A DNA stretch of 38,303 nucleotides from Bacteroidota bacterium. GTDB taxonomy: Bacteria; Bacteroidota; Bacteroidia; Bacteroidales; Prolixibacteraceae. Positions 24,016-33,309 of this stretch are shown here, one piece after another. Within the stretch, counting starts at the first letter, position 1. Each line of letters opens with the position of its first letter. The stretch lies in assembly GCA_030698405.1 (NCBI GenBank), contig JAUYMU010000008.1:1-38303 (forward strand), in the 5' to 3' direction. The notes beneath the pieces are model-generated. The model saw only the letters and a list, made by a program, of their open reading frames with translations. It had not been told where the DNA came from and did not search any database. The translations under genes and the position numbers were made by a program.

Positions 24016-26772
24016 ATGAAACACTTCCTTTCAACATTTATTCTCCTATTCATTCTTGGCATTTCCTTCATTCAGGCTCAGAAAACCGAAATTCAGTTTT
24101 TATCAGGAACAGGTAGCGACAAAACTGTCGATTGGGACTTTTTCTGCACCGAAGGCCGCAATTCAGGAAATTGGACAAAGATTCCGGTTCCGTCGAACTG
24201 GGAACTTCAAGGTTTTGGTACCTACAATTACGGACACGATAAAGACGAAGACCGTGGCAAGGAAATGGGTTTGTACAAATATGAATTTCAGGTTCCCAAA
24301 GAGTGGAAAAACAAGCAGGTAAACATTGTTTTTGATGGTTCGATGACAGATACCAAAGTCAAAATTAATGGCGTATCTGCTGGAAAGTTGCATCAGGGAA
24401 GTTTTTACCGTTTTAAATACGACATCAGCGACTTGCTGAGATATGGCAGGGAAAATCTGCTTGAAGTTTCGGTTGCAAAACACTCGGAAAACGAAGGGGT
24501 AAACGAAGCCGAACGCCGCTGCGACTTTTGGATATTTGGCGGCATTTTCAGGCCTGTATTTCTGGAAGCCAGACCCAAAGCCAACATTGAGCGGATTGCG
24601 CTGGACGCAAAAGCCGATGGCACTTTTCGGGCTGATGTATATCTGAACAACATTCGCGAACGGATGGAATTAAAAGCCCAGATTAAAACACTTTCCGGAG
24701 AACCTGTCAGCTCGCCTTTTTCAGTCATTATTGACAAAACACAAACTGTTGCCAGTTTGCAAACATTTGCCGAAAATATAAAAACATGGTCGCCTGAATC
24801 GCCAAACCGCTACCGGGTTGATATTCTGCTAATCAGCTATTTGGATGTAATTCATGAAGTTTCTGAAACATTTGGGTTCAGAACTGTTGAACTGCGCGAA
24901 AGTGACGGTATTTACGTAAACGGCGAAAAAGTAATGTTCAAGGGAGTTTGCCGCCATTCGTTCCGCCCAAATACAGGCCGGGCATTGAATAAGCAAATCA
25001 GTATTGAAGATGTCAATACCATCAAGGACATGAATATGAATGCCGTACGCATGTCGCATTATCCGCCCGACGATCATTTTCTGGAGGCGTGCGATTCGCT
25101 CGGATTGTTTGTGCTCGACGAGCTGGCTGGCTGGCAATCGGCTTACGACACACGGGTTGGATCTCAGCTGGTTCAGCAAATGTTGTTCAAAGATGTCAAT
25201 CATCCCTCCATTGTGATCTGGGACAATGGCAACGAAGGTGGCTGGAATACCGATCTCGACCGTTATTTCGATGAACTCGATCCGCAAAAACGTCCGCTTA
25301 TCCATCCATGGGCCGAATTCAGGGGAACTGATACCCAACATTACAAAGATTACAATTATGGAGTTGGCACCCATCAGCATGGAAGGCTTGTCGTTTTTCC
25401 AACCGAATTCTTACATGGCCTGTACGATGGCGGACACGGTGCCGGGTTGGACGATTATTGGAACATGATGCTGAACAATCCATTATCTGCCGGAGGTTTT
25501 CTTTGGGATTATGCCGATGAGGCAGTTGTAAGAACCGATAAAGACGGAATCCTGGATACCAAAGCCAACAATGCGGCTGATGGGATTGTTGGTCCATACC
25601 TCGAAAAAGAAGGCAGTTATTACACCATTAAAGAAATATGGTCGCCTGTTTTTTTCGAAACGCGATACATCACCTCCACTTTTAACGGCGAGTTCCCGAT
25701 AGAAAACCGGTACATTTATACCAACCTGAAAGACTGTAAATTCAGCTACCGGCTGGCTGACTTGCCGAACCCCAGTGAAAGTGCAGAAAAAGGCAGTGAA
25801 ACCGGTACCATTGAATCGCCCAACCTTGCTCCCGGGCAAAAGGGAAAACTCAGGATGTTCCTGCCAGTGCATTTTTACGACTACGATGTACTTTACATTA
25901 CCGCCAACGATCCGAAAGGCCGCGAAATATATACCTGGAGCTGGCCAGTAAAAAAAGCAAAAGCCATTGCCGACGAAATTGTTTCAACTAATCAGGTTGG
26001 AAAAGTAAAAATCATTGAAGATTCAATGGGAATTTCTGCACAAATCAATGATCTTTCATTTAAATGGGATAAAGTTACAGGGTTTCTGGCCGGTGTCAGA
26101 AATAAAAATCAGCCAATCCGTTTTATTCACGGTCCGGTTCCGGCAACAGGATCGGCAGAATTTCAGGAGCTAAAAGAATACAGCGACAACGCCAACCATG
26201 TAATTGAATGTATTTACAAAGGCGACCTGAAAAAAGTAAAATGGACAATCATGCCATCCGGATGGCTCAAACTGGAAGTATTGTACAAAGCTCCCTATCA
26301 AAATAAATTCATGGGCATAAGTTTCGATTATCCTGAAGATCAGGTTGAAGGAGTGCGATGGATGGGTTACGGCCCCTACCGCGTATGGAAAAACCGCATG
26401 AAAGGGAATACCCTGAATGTTTGGGAAAAAGCCTACAACAATACCATTACCGGCGAAAGTTGGGACTATCCTGAATTCAAGGGATATCACCGCAATTTCA
26501 ATTGGGCAACCATACAGTCGAAAGAGCAGGATTTTACCATTGTTTGTCCCGATGAAGATGTTTTCCTGCGCCTTTTTACTCCTGAAAAGCCCAAAGGAGC
26601 CTACAATGACAATACTTCTCCTGAATTTCCGGCAGGAAATATTTCGTTTTTGCATGGTATCAATCCAATCGGTACCAAATTTACCAAAGCTGAAACATTG
26701 GGCTCAATGAGCCAGCCAAATATGTTTCTGTATGAGAAACACTTAACGCTCTATTTCAATTTCAACCAATAG
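24016..26772 (+). CDS. Secreted glycoside hydrolase family 2 (beta-galactosidase-like)
   Basis: The 918-residue protein has a signal peptide of about 21 residues. A jelly-roll sugar-binding domain (about 25-190; IPVPSNWELQGFGTYNYG) is followed by an immunoglobulin-like domain (to about 290). The catalytic TIM barrel (about 295-545) has GVCRHSFRPNTGRAL and NAVRMSHYPPDDHFLEACDS, the acid/base E407 in WDNGNEGGW and the predicted nucleophile E464 in FPTEFLHG. The C-terminal 280 residues resemble the beta-galactosidase small-chain domain. It likely removes terminal beta-galactosides or a related sugar from plant or algal polysaccharide in the periplasm; specificity is not readable. No SusC/SusD pair lies in the window. 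Confidence 0.9.
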   Translation: MKHFLSTFILLFILGISFIQAQKTEIQFLSGTGSDKTVDWDFFCTEGRNSGNWTKIPVPSNWELQGFGTYNYGHDKDEDRGKEMGLYKYEFQVPKEWKNKQVNIVFDGSMTDTKVKINGVSAGKLHQGSFYRFKYDISDLLRYGRENLLEVSVAKHSENEGVNEAERRCDFWIFGGIFRPVFLEARPKANIERIALDAKADGTFRADVYLNNIRERMELKAQIKTLSGEPVSSPFSVIIDKTQTVASLQTFAENIKTWSPESPNRYRVDILLISYLDVIHEVSETFGFRTVELRESDGIYVNGEKVMFKGVCRHSFRPNTGRALNKQISIEDVNTIKDMNMNAVRMSHYPPDDHFLEACDSLGLFVLDELAGWQSAYDTRVGSQLVQQMLFKDVNHPSIVIWDNGNEGGWNTDLDRYFDELDPQKRPLIHPWAEFRGTDTQHYKDYNYGVGTHQHGRLVVFPTEFLHGLYDGGHGAGLDDYWNMMLNNPLSAGGFLWDYADEAVVRTDKDGILDTKANNAADGIVGPYLEKEGSYYTIKEIWSPVFFETRYITSTFNGEFPIENRYIYTNLKDCKFSYRLADLPNPSESAEKGSETGTIESPNLAPGQKGKLRMFLPVHFYDYDVLYITANDPKGREIYTWSWPVKKAKAIADEIVSTNQVGKVKIIEDSMGISAQINDLSFKWDKVTGFLAGVRNKNQPIRFIHGPVPATGSAEFQELKEYSDNANHVIECIYKGDLKKVKWTIMPSGWLKLEVLYKAPYQNKFMGISFDYPEDQVEGVRWMGYGPYRVWKNRMKGNTLNVWEKAYNNTITGESWDYPEFKGYHRNFNWATIQSKEQDFTIVCPDEDVFLRLFTPEKPKGAYNDNTSPEFPAGNISFLHGINPIGTKFTKAETLGSMSQPNMFLYEKHLTLYFNFNQ

Positions 26773-26868
26773 AAATACGCACAAATACCTACGAAAAATA
26801 AGATTTTAGACTGAACAGGCTTAAAGTTTCAAGAATTACTTTTAGGTTGTAAAAACCTGAAACCAAAA

Positions 26869-27576
26869 ATGGAACTTTACCTGGAACTTACAAAAGATAT
26901 CCGGTTTGTAGAAGGCTTGAAATCATGCATGAATTGTGGTATTTGTACTGCAATTTGCCCCGCTGCCGAATTTTACGACTACGACCCGCGAATCATAGCC
27001 TGCACCGTACAATCAAAAGACAATAGAAAAATTGAAGATCTCCTGAAAAGCGAGACAATTTGGTATTGCGGCGAATGCATGTCGTGCAAAACCCGTTGCC
27101 CGCGCGGAAATACTCCCGGACTGATCATCATGGCTTTACGAAATTTATCGCAGGAACTGGGCTATTTCACCGAATCGGAGAAAGGCCGGCAGCAATTGGC
27201 TATCAAACGAACTGTTGGCGAAAATGTCGTTTACAAAGGTTATTGCGTGCTTCCTGAAAGTCTGATTCCTGAATTACACCCTGAACTTGGTCCGGTTGGC
27301 GAATGGATTTATGAAAACAGCGTGGAAGTTTACAAACGGGTTGGAGCCAATTACAAGGGCAATGGCGAAGGTGCCCTGCGCAAAATACCACAGGAATCGA
27401 TGGACGAAATTTACCGGATTTTTGAAATAACCGGTGGCTTCGATCGCTTCGACAAAATTGAGCATTTCTCAAAAATCAAAGCCGAAAGCATGGGTTTTCC
27501 TGAAGGAGGGGATGATTTTTCCGACTACGTAAATCACATTTTCACCACCAACAATGGCAAACACAACCGGCAATGA
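26869..27576 (+). CDS. HdrC-like 4Fe-4S ferredoxin-type subunit
   Basis: The 235-residue protein has two 4Fe-4S motifs: C20-x2-C23-x2-C26-x3-C30 (SCMNCGICTAIC) and C67-x2-C70-x2-C73-x3-C77 (WYCGECMSCKTRC). The spacing and the helical region after the clusters match heterodisulfide reductase subunit C, which passes electrons between HdrA and HdrB. It is longer at the C-terminus than methanogen HdrC. The stop overlaps the ATG of the HdrB-like gene (ATGA). It is the first gene of a soluble Hdr-like set; a TACTTTTA box at 26837-26844 is a weak promoter candidate. Confidence 0.86.
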   Translation: MELYLELTKDIRFVEGLKSCMNCGICTAICPAAEFYDYDPRIIACTVQSKDNRKIEDLLKSETIWYCGECMSCKTRCPRGNTPGLIIMALRNLSQELGYFTESEKGRQQLAIKRTVGENVVYKGYCVLPESLIPELHPELGPVGEWIYENSVEVYKRVGANYKGNGEGALRKIPQESMDEIYRIFEITGGFDRFDKIEHFSKIKAESMGFPEGGDDFSDYVNHIFTTNNGKHNRQ

Positions 27577-28637
27577 AACGAGAAGGTAAAATGCAGGTTT
27601 GGAAAGATTATCAGAAGGAAATAGCCGATGATCATTATTTTTATGTACGCAGTTGTATCCGGCAGAATTTTTTCCCCGGTGCAGAACAAACTTTTCTGAA
27701 GATTTTACGCGCTGAACTTGGCAAGGATATTTACGAAAACCCGCACCACACTTCGTGTTCAGGAATAGCTTATCATGCCGATGTTGTCCCCTTCGATACC
27801 ATTCAAACCATTGCAGCACGCCAGTTTGCATTGATGACCGAGGCGGGTTACCAAAACTTCGCCGTTTCGTGCATCACTTCGTTTGGTATTTACAGCGAAA
27901 TCATCGAAACCTGGAAAGAGTATCCTTCGGAACTTGAAAAAATACGGAATTACCTGAAACGAGCCACCGGACGCGAATTTGAAGTACCCCAAAACGTGGC
28001 CCATGCAAGCGACATTGTTTACAAATTCAGGGAAGAGATCGCAGATAAAAAGAAATTTCCGCTCATCAATCAGCAAACTGGCCAACCATTAAAAATTGTG
28101 GAACACATTGGTTGTCATTACTCCAAAATGTTTCCTGCTAAAGGAGTTGGCGGCGCCGAGTTTCCAAATGTTCTGGTCGGAATGATAGAATCCTGGGGCG
28201 GCGAAGTGGTCGATTATCCCGAACGTCGTCATTGCTGCGGATTCGGCTTCCGTCAATATCTGGTAATGTCGAACCGGGGCTATTCGGTGTCCAATTCCAG
28301 AAAGAAGTTTGAATCGATGGAACCTTACAAGCCGGATGCGATATTGTGCAACTGTCCGGGTTGCCCAATGTTCATGGATCGGTGGCAATATGTGATCGAA
28401 GAAATGGAAGGCAAAACCTATGGCGAAAACGGACAGGGAATCCCGGTGCTGACCTACGAAGAACTGGCCGGATTGGTGCTGGGCTATGATCCCTGGGATC
28501 TTGGACTGCAAATGCACCAAACCAATTGCGAACCGCTGCTCGATAAAATGGGAATTACCTACGATCCGGACTTAAAATACGCCGGAAAAGATGGAAAGCT
28601 GATCGGAAAACCGACGATGGTGGGATGCGGATGCTGA
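27573..28637 (+). CDS. HdrB-like subunit with one degenerate CCG domain
   Basis: The 354-residue protein resembles heterodisulfide reductase subunit B, whose two CCG domains each bind a non-cubane 4Fe-4S cluster. The C-terminal domain is intact: GCHYSK, H220-C221-C222-G and C259-x-C261-x2-C264. The N-terminal domain keeps only C28, C62 (TSCSG instead of CCG) and C100 (CITS instead of CxxC), so it has probably lost one cluster. The tail ends in VGCGC. It is coupled to the HdrC-like gene by a 4-bp overlap. In Hdr-like complexes outside methanogens the physiological disulfide is often unknown, and that is so here. Confidence 0.83.
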   Translation: MKREGKMQVWKDYQKEIADDHYFYVRSCIRQNFFPGAEQTFLKILRAELGKDIYENPHHTSCSGIAYHADVVPFDTIQTIAARQFALMTEAGYQNFAVSCITSFGIYSEIIETWKEYPSELEKIRNYLKRATGREFEVPQNVAHASDIVYKFREEIADKKKFPLINQQTGQPLKIVEHIGCHYSKMFPAKGVGGAEFPNVLVGMIESWGGEVVDYPERRHCCGFGFRQYLVMSNRGYSVSNSRKKFESMEPYKPDAILCNCPGCPMFMDRWQYVIEEMEGKTYGENGQGIPVLTYEELAGLVLGYDPWDLGLQMHQTNCEPLLDKMGITYDPDLKYAGKDGKLIGKPTMVGCGC

Positions 28638-28917
28638 GATTTGGCAATGTGGAGATGTGAAGATGTGATGATTTGAAAATATCCAATATAGAATATCGAA
28701 TATTGAACGAGAAATAAGAAATAAGAAATATCGAACGAGAAATAAGAAACAAACACTAAACCCGTCAACGTTCATTAGCGCAAAACTTGAAACCTGAAAC
28801 TTGAAACTTGGAACTTCAAATTTGGAACAACGAATATCCAAGGCAAAATATTCAATAACCAATAACCAAGTTCAAGGCCAACCTGGAACTTGAAACCTGA
28901 AACTTTAAACTGAATTT
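28638..28917. repeat. Low-complexity dispersed repeats between hdrB- and hdrA-like genes
   Basis: The 280-bp gap has tandem GAAATAAGAAATAAGAA-type units with ATATCGAACGAG (about 28700-28750) and repeated ACTTGAAACCTGAAACTT units (about 28785-28912). The latter family also flanks the element before prmA. No gene is supported. The hdrA-like start lies 5 bp after the last unit. Confidence 0.6.
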
Positions 28918-29940
28918 GTGAAACACATCGTAATCATAGGAGGCGGAATCGCCGGTATTGAAGCAGCCTGCGCGCTGACGGATGCGGGACATTGGGTAAC
29001 TGTGATCGAAAAAAATGAACAGTTGGGCGGGAAACTGAACAACTGGTCGTACCTTTTTCCTGATTTCACACCCACCGAAAAAATCACAGGCGCCCTTCAG
29101 GAGAAATGCCGCGAAAAGGACTTCTCCATCCTGAGCAAAACCGAAGTCAGTACCATTCAACGCAAGAATGGCAAGTTCAGTATAAAAACTTCAGGTGAAC
29201 GGCATCTGGAAGCTGATGCATTGGTAGTTGCTACCGGTTACGAAATTTTTGATGCCCGCCGGAAAGAAGAATATGGCTACAAAATTTACGATCATGTAAT
29301 CACCTCGGCCGATCTGGAACAATTGCTCCTTCCCGGAGGCGATCTCACGGTTGCAGCCGAAAATAATCCAAAACGGATTGCTTTTGTGCACTGTGTTGGC
29401 TCACGCGATGAAAAAACGGGCAACCACTATTGCTCCAAAGTATGCTGCATTACCGGCGTGAAACAGGCCATTGAGCTAAAAAAACGTTTACCTGAAGCCG
29501 AGATCTACTGCTTTTACATGGATTTGCGCATGTATGGCAAACACTTCGAAGAACTGTACCGCGAGGCACAGGAGAAATACGATATACAGTTTATCCGGGG
29601 AAGATTGTCGGAAGCTTCAGAAAAGATCGACAAAAGTTTGTTGATCAAGTCAGAAGACACACTTTCCGGTCGTCCACTCAAAATGAATGTTGATTTGCTG
29701 GTGTTGCTTGTGGGCATGGAAGCCGGGAAAGGAACCACAGCCGCTGCTGCAACCTGCGGTATTGGCTGTGAAGAATCAGGCTTCCTGAAAACAACCGATT
29801 CATTCCTGAAATCCAATTTTTCGGAACAGGAAGGAATATTTCTGGCCGGAAGCTGCACTGCACCGATGACTATTAACGATACCATTTCTCACGCACGATC
29901 GGCAGCGATGGAGGTGGATAATTGGTTGAAGAAAAAGTGA
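28918..29940 (+). CDS. Compact HdrA-like FAD/4Fe-4S oxidoreductase
   Basis: The 340-residue flavoprotein starts at GTG 28918 (no in-frame ATG before the FAD motif). It has IIGGGIAGIEAACALTDAG, VIEKNEQLGGKLNNW and ALVVATGYEIFD. The HdrA cluster site is C159 (CVGSRD), C172, C176 and C177 (YCSKVCC). The C-terminal FAD contact is GIFLAGSCTAPMTINDTISH. Methanogen HdrA is about twice as long; this form lacks the N-terminal Cys-rich extension and the C-terminal ferredoxin domains, so it may need a separate ferredoxin or NAD(P)H-linked partner. With the HdrC- and HdrB-like genes it would form a soluble HdrABC-type complex. Confidence 0.87.
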   Translation: MKHIVIIGGGIAGIEAACALTDAGHWVTVIEKNEQLGGKLNNWSYLFPDFTPTEKITGALQEKCREKDFSILSKTEVSTIQRKNGKFSIKTSGERHLEADALVVATGYEIFDARRKEEYGYKIYDHVITSADLEQLLLPGGDLTVAAENNPKRIAFVHCVGSRDEKTGNHYCSKVCCITGVKQAIELKKRLPEAEIYCFYMDLRMYGKHFEELYREAQEKYDIQFIRGRLSEASEKIDKSLLIKSEDTLSGRPLKMNVDLLVLLVGMEAGKGTTAAAATCGIGCEESGFLKTTDSFLKSNFSEQEGIFLAGSCTAPMTINDTISHARSAAMEVDNWLKKK

Positions 29941-30248
29941 TCAGTCCCAGTTTTCAGTCGCAGTCGCAGTGTTCAGAAAAAGACAGTTGGTGGTCGGTTT
30001 TACAGGTTATTCAGTTGTCAGTTGTCAATAAAAATGCTTTAGAGATAGGGCTTATAAGCGACAAAGCCGTTCAAAGCAATATCCTTTGCCGTTCGCTTCA
30101 GCGAACGGATTAAAGATTAACAATTTTTTCGTCCGCGGTAAAATGTTGAACAAAGCGGTTGCTTTCTTTCGGACGGAAAAGAATTCGCCTTTTTGATGAT
30201 GTGAGAATGAAAAAATAATAAGGCTGTTCCACTTTTATTTGTATTTGT

Positions 30249-30345
30249 ACTAAGGTTGAAAAATGCAAAAAAATAAGGTTTGAAAAAAAAAAAAAAAAAA
30301 ATGAATATTAAAAACCTTATTTTCTGACATTTAACCTTAGTAGCA
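30249..30345. repeat. Inverted repeat around a 19-base A tract
   Basis: ACTAAGGTT...AAAATAAGGTTT (30249-30281) is inverted as AAACCTTATTTT...AACCTTAGTA (about 30311-30342). Between the arms is a run of 19 As starting at 30283. The homopolymer may be length-variable. Confidence 0.65.
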
Positions 30346-30781
30346 AAAAAGATTAAAGAATAAAACCGTCCGCGGAAAAATGCTGAACAAAGCGGTTGCC
30401 TTCTTTCGGACGAAATGGCGTTCACCCATTTGAGAATGTGAAATATAAAATAATAAGGTTGTTTTCATATTGGTTCGTATTTCTCTACTAAGGTCGTAAA
30501 AATTTATGCTGAGACAGGAAGTCAAAACAAAAAATAAGGTTTGGAAAATGGGAAATAAAGCCGTTCAAAGCAATATCCTTTGCCGTTCGCTTCAGCGAAC
30601 GGATTAAAGATTAACAATTTTTTCGTCCGCGGAAAAATGCTAAACAAAGAGGTGGCCTTATTTCGGACGGAATGGAATTCGCCTTTTGAAAATGTGATAT
30701 ATAAAATAATAAGGTTTGTTTCCATGTTGGTTCGTATTTCTCTACTAAGGGTGCAAAATGAAAAAAAATAAGGTTTGAAAA

Positions 30782-30842
30782 GACTCTGAAGGAGTCAAAT
30801 TTGAATAACCGCGGGTAAGGAGGAACGACGAAACCCGTGGTA
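30782..30842. repeat. Two-hairpin dispersed repeat (GAATAACC family)
   Basis: GACTCTGAAGGAGTC, then AAATTTGAATAACC and a hairpin CGCGGGT...ACCCGTGG. The same layout (AGTCCGAAGGACT, AAATATGAATAACC, CTCCGG hairpin) recurs at 37085-37130, so this is one dispersed family. Confidence 0.6.
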
Positions 30843-30946
30843 AGCAACACAAAGGGAAAGTCGTCCGCGGGAAACGATGAACAAAGAGTGCATCTTCTTT
30901 CGGACGGAATTGAGACAACCTCTTTAGAAAAAAAACGAATAAGAAA

Positions 30947-31288
30947 ATGAAAAATTTTGGCTACTCAATAATCAAACAACGCACCATCGACTACGATCAA
31001 TTCGACGGGCGGCTGCTGAACGAAATACTCGAAATGGAATCATCGTTCAAAGTGTGCCTTTCTTGCGGAGGATGCACTGCCACTTGCAGCGCGGGCGATC
31101 TGGTAAGCTTCAATGTCAGGCGGATGAACCTATTGCTGCGTCGCGGTGAAACAATGGAACTAGAATCGGAGATTAAAAAATGTATGCTCTGCGGCAAATG
31201 TATGTTGGTTTGCCCGCGCGGAATCAACCTGCGAAATGTAATCATGCTCATTAAAAAAAGCATCCTAAAATACAAACTCAGCGGTTGA
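30947..31288 (+). CDS. Second HdrC-like two-cluster ferredoxin subunit
   Basis: The 113-residue protein has two 4Fe-4S motifs, CLSCGGCTATC (about residues 37-47) and CMLCGKCMLVCPRG (about residues 84-97). It is shorter than the first HdrC-like protein and close to the minimal HdrC form. It precedes the membrane-bound HdrD-like gene by 76 bp and is the likely electron-transfer partner of that protein. The ATG at 30947 is chosen because the sequence upstream is repeat array. Confidence 0.84.
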   Translation: MKNFGYSIIKQRTIDYDQFDGRLLNEILEMESSFKVCLSCGGCTATCSAGDLVSFNVRRMNLLLRRGETMELESEIKKCMLCGKCMLVCPRGINLRNVIMLIKKSILKYKLSG

Positions 31289-31364
31289 CTTTGAGTCACC
31301 CGCTGATTAGCAATCCTCAAAAGAAAGCATATTGAAATACAAACCCGTTAATGAATAACTAGTT

Positions 31365-33209
31365 ATGGACTTTCCCCCATCGTTTATACTGCCATTTACC
31401 ATCGGACTTTTATTCATCTCAGTTTTTCTGGTAATCATTACCGGTATCTGGATTTCAGGCCTGCCGCGAATAGATAAAAGCCGGATAATTAAAAGCATTT
31501 TTACCCGTAAAAGTCTGCAGGCCATTCGCGAAACCTTTATGGAAGCACTGCTCCACCGCAAGATATTCCGCAAAAACCCGGTATTGGGCTACATGCACAT
31601 GAGCCTTGCCTTCGGATGGTTTCTGCTCATCGTAGTTGGACACATCGATGCCGTCAATCATTATCAAACCTTTTCGGTTCCGGCATACAAAGCCATTTTT
31701 ATGCGCTATTTTGTTACCGAACCTGCTACCACGCTTTCAGGAAAAATGCTGGCAGCCAGCATGGATTTGCTGCTCCTTTTTGTGCTTTCAGGAGTTATGC
31801 TCGCTTATTTTAAACGACTGAACAGCCGGATGTTCGGAATGAAAAAAACTACAAAGCTCAAAATGGGTGACCGCATTGCACTCAGTGCCCTTTGGCTCAT
31901 CTTTCCGCTTCGATTTCTGGCCGAAGGTGTTTCTGCCGGAATCCATCACAACGGAAGCATCATCAGTCAGCCAACCGGACAATTGCTGGCTTCTGCCCTA
32001 CCTGTTCAATCCATCGAAATGCCTTTGTGGTGGGCATATTCAGGAGCATTGGGAATGTTTTTCCTTGCGCTGCCCGTTTCACGCTACATGCACATTCCGG
32101 TAGAGGTGGTCATGATTTTTCTTCGGAAATACGGAATCAAGGTACAAAAGCGTGTCAGTGGTTATTCGCGCATCCAGGTGTATTCGTGTTCGCGCTGCGG
32201 CATTTGCCTCGACAGTTGCCAGATGACCCATGCCGACATTAAAGATACACAGTCGGTTTATGTGCTGAAACACATCCGAAACAAGAACCTGACCGACGAA
32301 AAACTATTCAACTGCCTGCTTTGCGGACGATGCCAGCCCGACTGCCCTGTTGGACTGGAATTAAACAACTTACGCATGACGCAGCGCATTGAATCGACCA
32401 AAGAATACAACTCTTCGTACGAATACCTGAAGAACGGGCCGGTTGTTGTCAGCCCGCAAACGGAAGTGATTTATTTCGCCGGATGCATGACGCACCTCAC
32501 CCCTGCCATCATCAAATCAATGAAGGAAATATTTGCGGTGGCCGGTGTGAAATACTGGTTCATGGACGAAGACAAGACCGCTTGCTGCGGACGGCCTCTG
32601 ATGCAGGTAGGACAATACGAAGCGGCTAAAAAACTGATCGAACACAACCGCGAAAAGATAATGGCTTCAGGTGCTAAAAAACTGGTGGTCTCATGCCCCA
32701 TTTGTTACAAAGTTTTCAACGAAGATTACGCTTTGCCGGGTATTTCTGTTCAGCATCATTCTGAATATTTACTTGAACTGATGGCGGACAAACGCCTGCC
32801 AATAAATAAATTACCACTTCGGGTTGTTTATCATGATCCTTGTGAGCTGGGTCGCGGAAGTGGCATTTATCACCAACCCCGATTGCTGCTCGACGAATAT
32901 GCCGAAGTAATTCCAATTAAAAACGAAAAGGAAGCAGCATTCTGTTGTGGCGGAAGTTTAGCCAACATCAAGATTCAAATGGACGAGCGCAACCAGATAC
33001 GCGACAAAGCCATGGACGAATACCTCAGTTATCAGCCAGATGTATTGGCAACTGCCTGCCCGCTTTGCAAAAAAACCTTCGCCAAAAGCCGCGATTTGCC
33101 TGTACACGACATTGCCGAAATTGTGTGTATGGCGATCCGTCAGAAAAAGGACGCCTCATCTGATAAAATAAAATCAAAAAAGGAGCTGAAAATGGAGTTA
33201 TGGGGGTGA
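31365..33209 (+). CDS. Membrane-anchored HdrD/DsrK-like iron-sulfur oxidoreductase
   Basis: The 614-residue protein has an N-terminal membrane domain (about residues 1-265; hydrophobic segments near 5-28, 75-95, 135-150, 165-185 and 220-245, with several conserved-looking His). It is followed by two 4Fe-4S motifs (C275SRCGICLDSC and C317LLCGRCQPDC). Two complete CCG domains come next: AGCMTH, C407-C408-G, CPICY; then DPCELG, C527-C528-G, CPLCK. The membrane domain resembles NarI/HdrE-type cytochrome b subunits. Such HdrDE/DsrMK/HmeCD-type fusions exchange electrons between the quinone pool and cytoplasmic thiol or disulfide chemistry. The physiological substrate is unknown. Confidence 0.86.
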   Translation: MDFPPSFILPFTIGLLFISVFLVIITGIWISGLPRIDKSRIIKSIFTRKSLQAIRETFMEALLHRKIFRKNPVLGYMHMSLAFGWFLLIVVGHIDAVNHYQTFSVPAYKAIFMRYFVTEPATTLSGKMLAASMDLLLLFVLSGVMLAYFKRLNSRMFGMKKTTKLKMGDRIALSALWLIFPLRFLAEGVSAGIHHNGSIISQPTGQLLASALPVQSIEMPLWWAYSGALGMFFLALPVSRYMHIPVEVVMIFLRKYGIKVQKRVSGYSRIQVYSCSRCGICLDSCQMTHADIKDTQSVYVLKHIRNKNLTDEKLFNCLLCGRCQPDCPVGLELNNLRMTQRIESTKEYNSSYEYLKNGPVVVSPQTEVIYFAGCMTHLTPAIIKSMKEIFAVAGVKYWFMDEDKTACCGRPLMQVGQYEAAKKLIEHNREKIMASGAKKLVVSCPICYKVFNEDYALPGISVQHHSEYLLELMADKRLPINKLPLRVVYHDPCELGRGSGIYHQPRLLLDEYAEVIPIKNEKEAAFCCGGSLANIKIQMDERNQIRDKAMDEYLSYQPDVLATACPLCKKTFAKSRDLPVHDIAEIVCMAIRQKKDASSDKIKSKKELKMELWG

Positions 33210-33309
33210 AAAAGCAGTAATCAGTGTTCAGTCGCAGTCGCAGTGGACAGGTAACGCATTTAAAACCGGACAGGGTTAGTCGTTATATTCTTTACTGTCT
33301 TTATCAGCA

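Larger units (their letters stand above)
30063..30907. repeat. Array of ~240-bp repeat units with CGTCCGCGG...CGGACG hairpin ends
   Basis: Four copies of a 46-47-bp element bounded by CGTCCGCGG and CGGACG occur at 30130-30176, 30367-30412, 30624-30670 and 30862-30907, spaced 237, 257 and 238 bp. Between them AAAATAATAAGG and TCTACTAAGG blocks repeat three times. A 76-bp block is duplicated exactly by eye (30063-30138 and 30557-30632) and contains the hairpin CCGTTCGC-TTCA-GCGAACGG. The 1006-bp gap between the hdrA-like and second hdrC-like genes (29941-30946) contains this array plus CAGTCGCAGTCGCAGT repeats near 29955 and no supported gene. Confidence 0.88.

Noticed and set aside
30117-30850. 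Several 60-100-codon ORFs on both strands in the repeat array
   Set aside because: They follow the repeats in different frames and show no conserved protein; the DNA repeat explains them.
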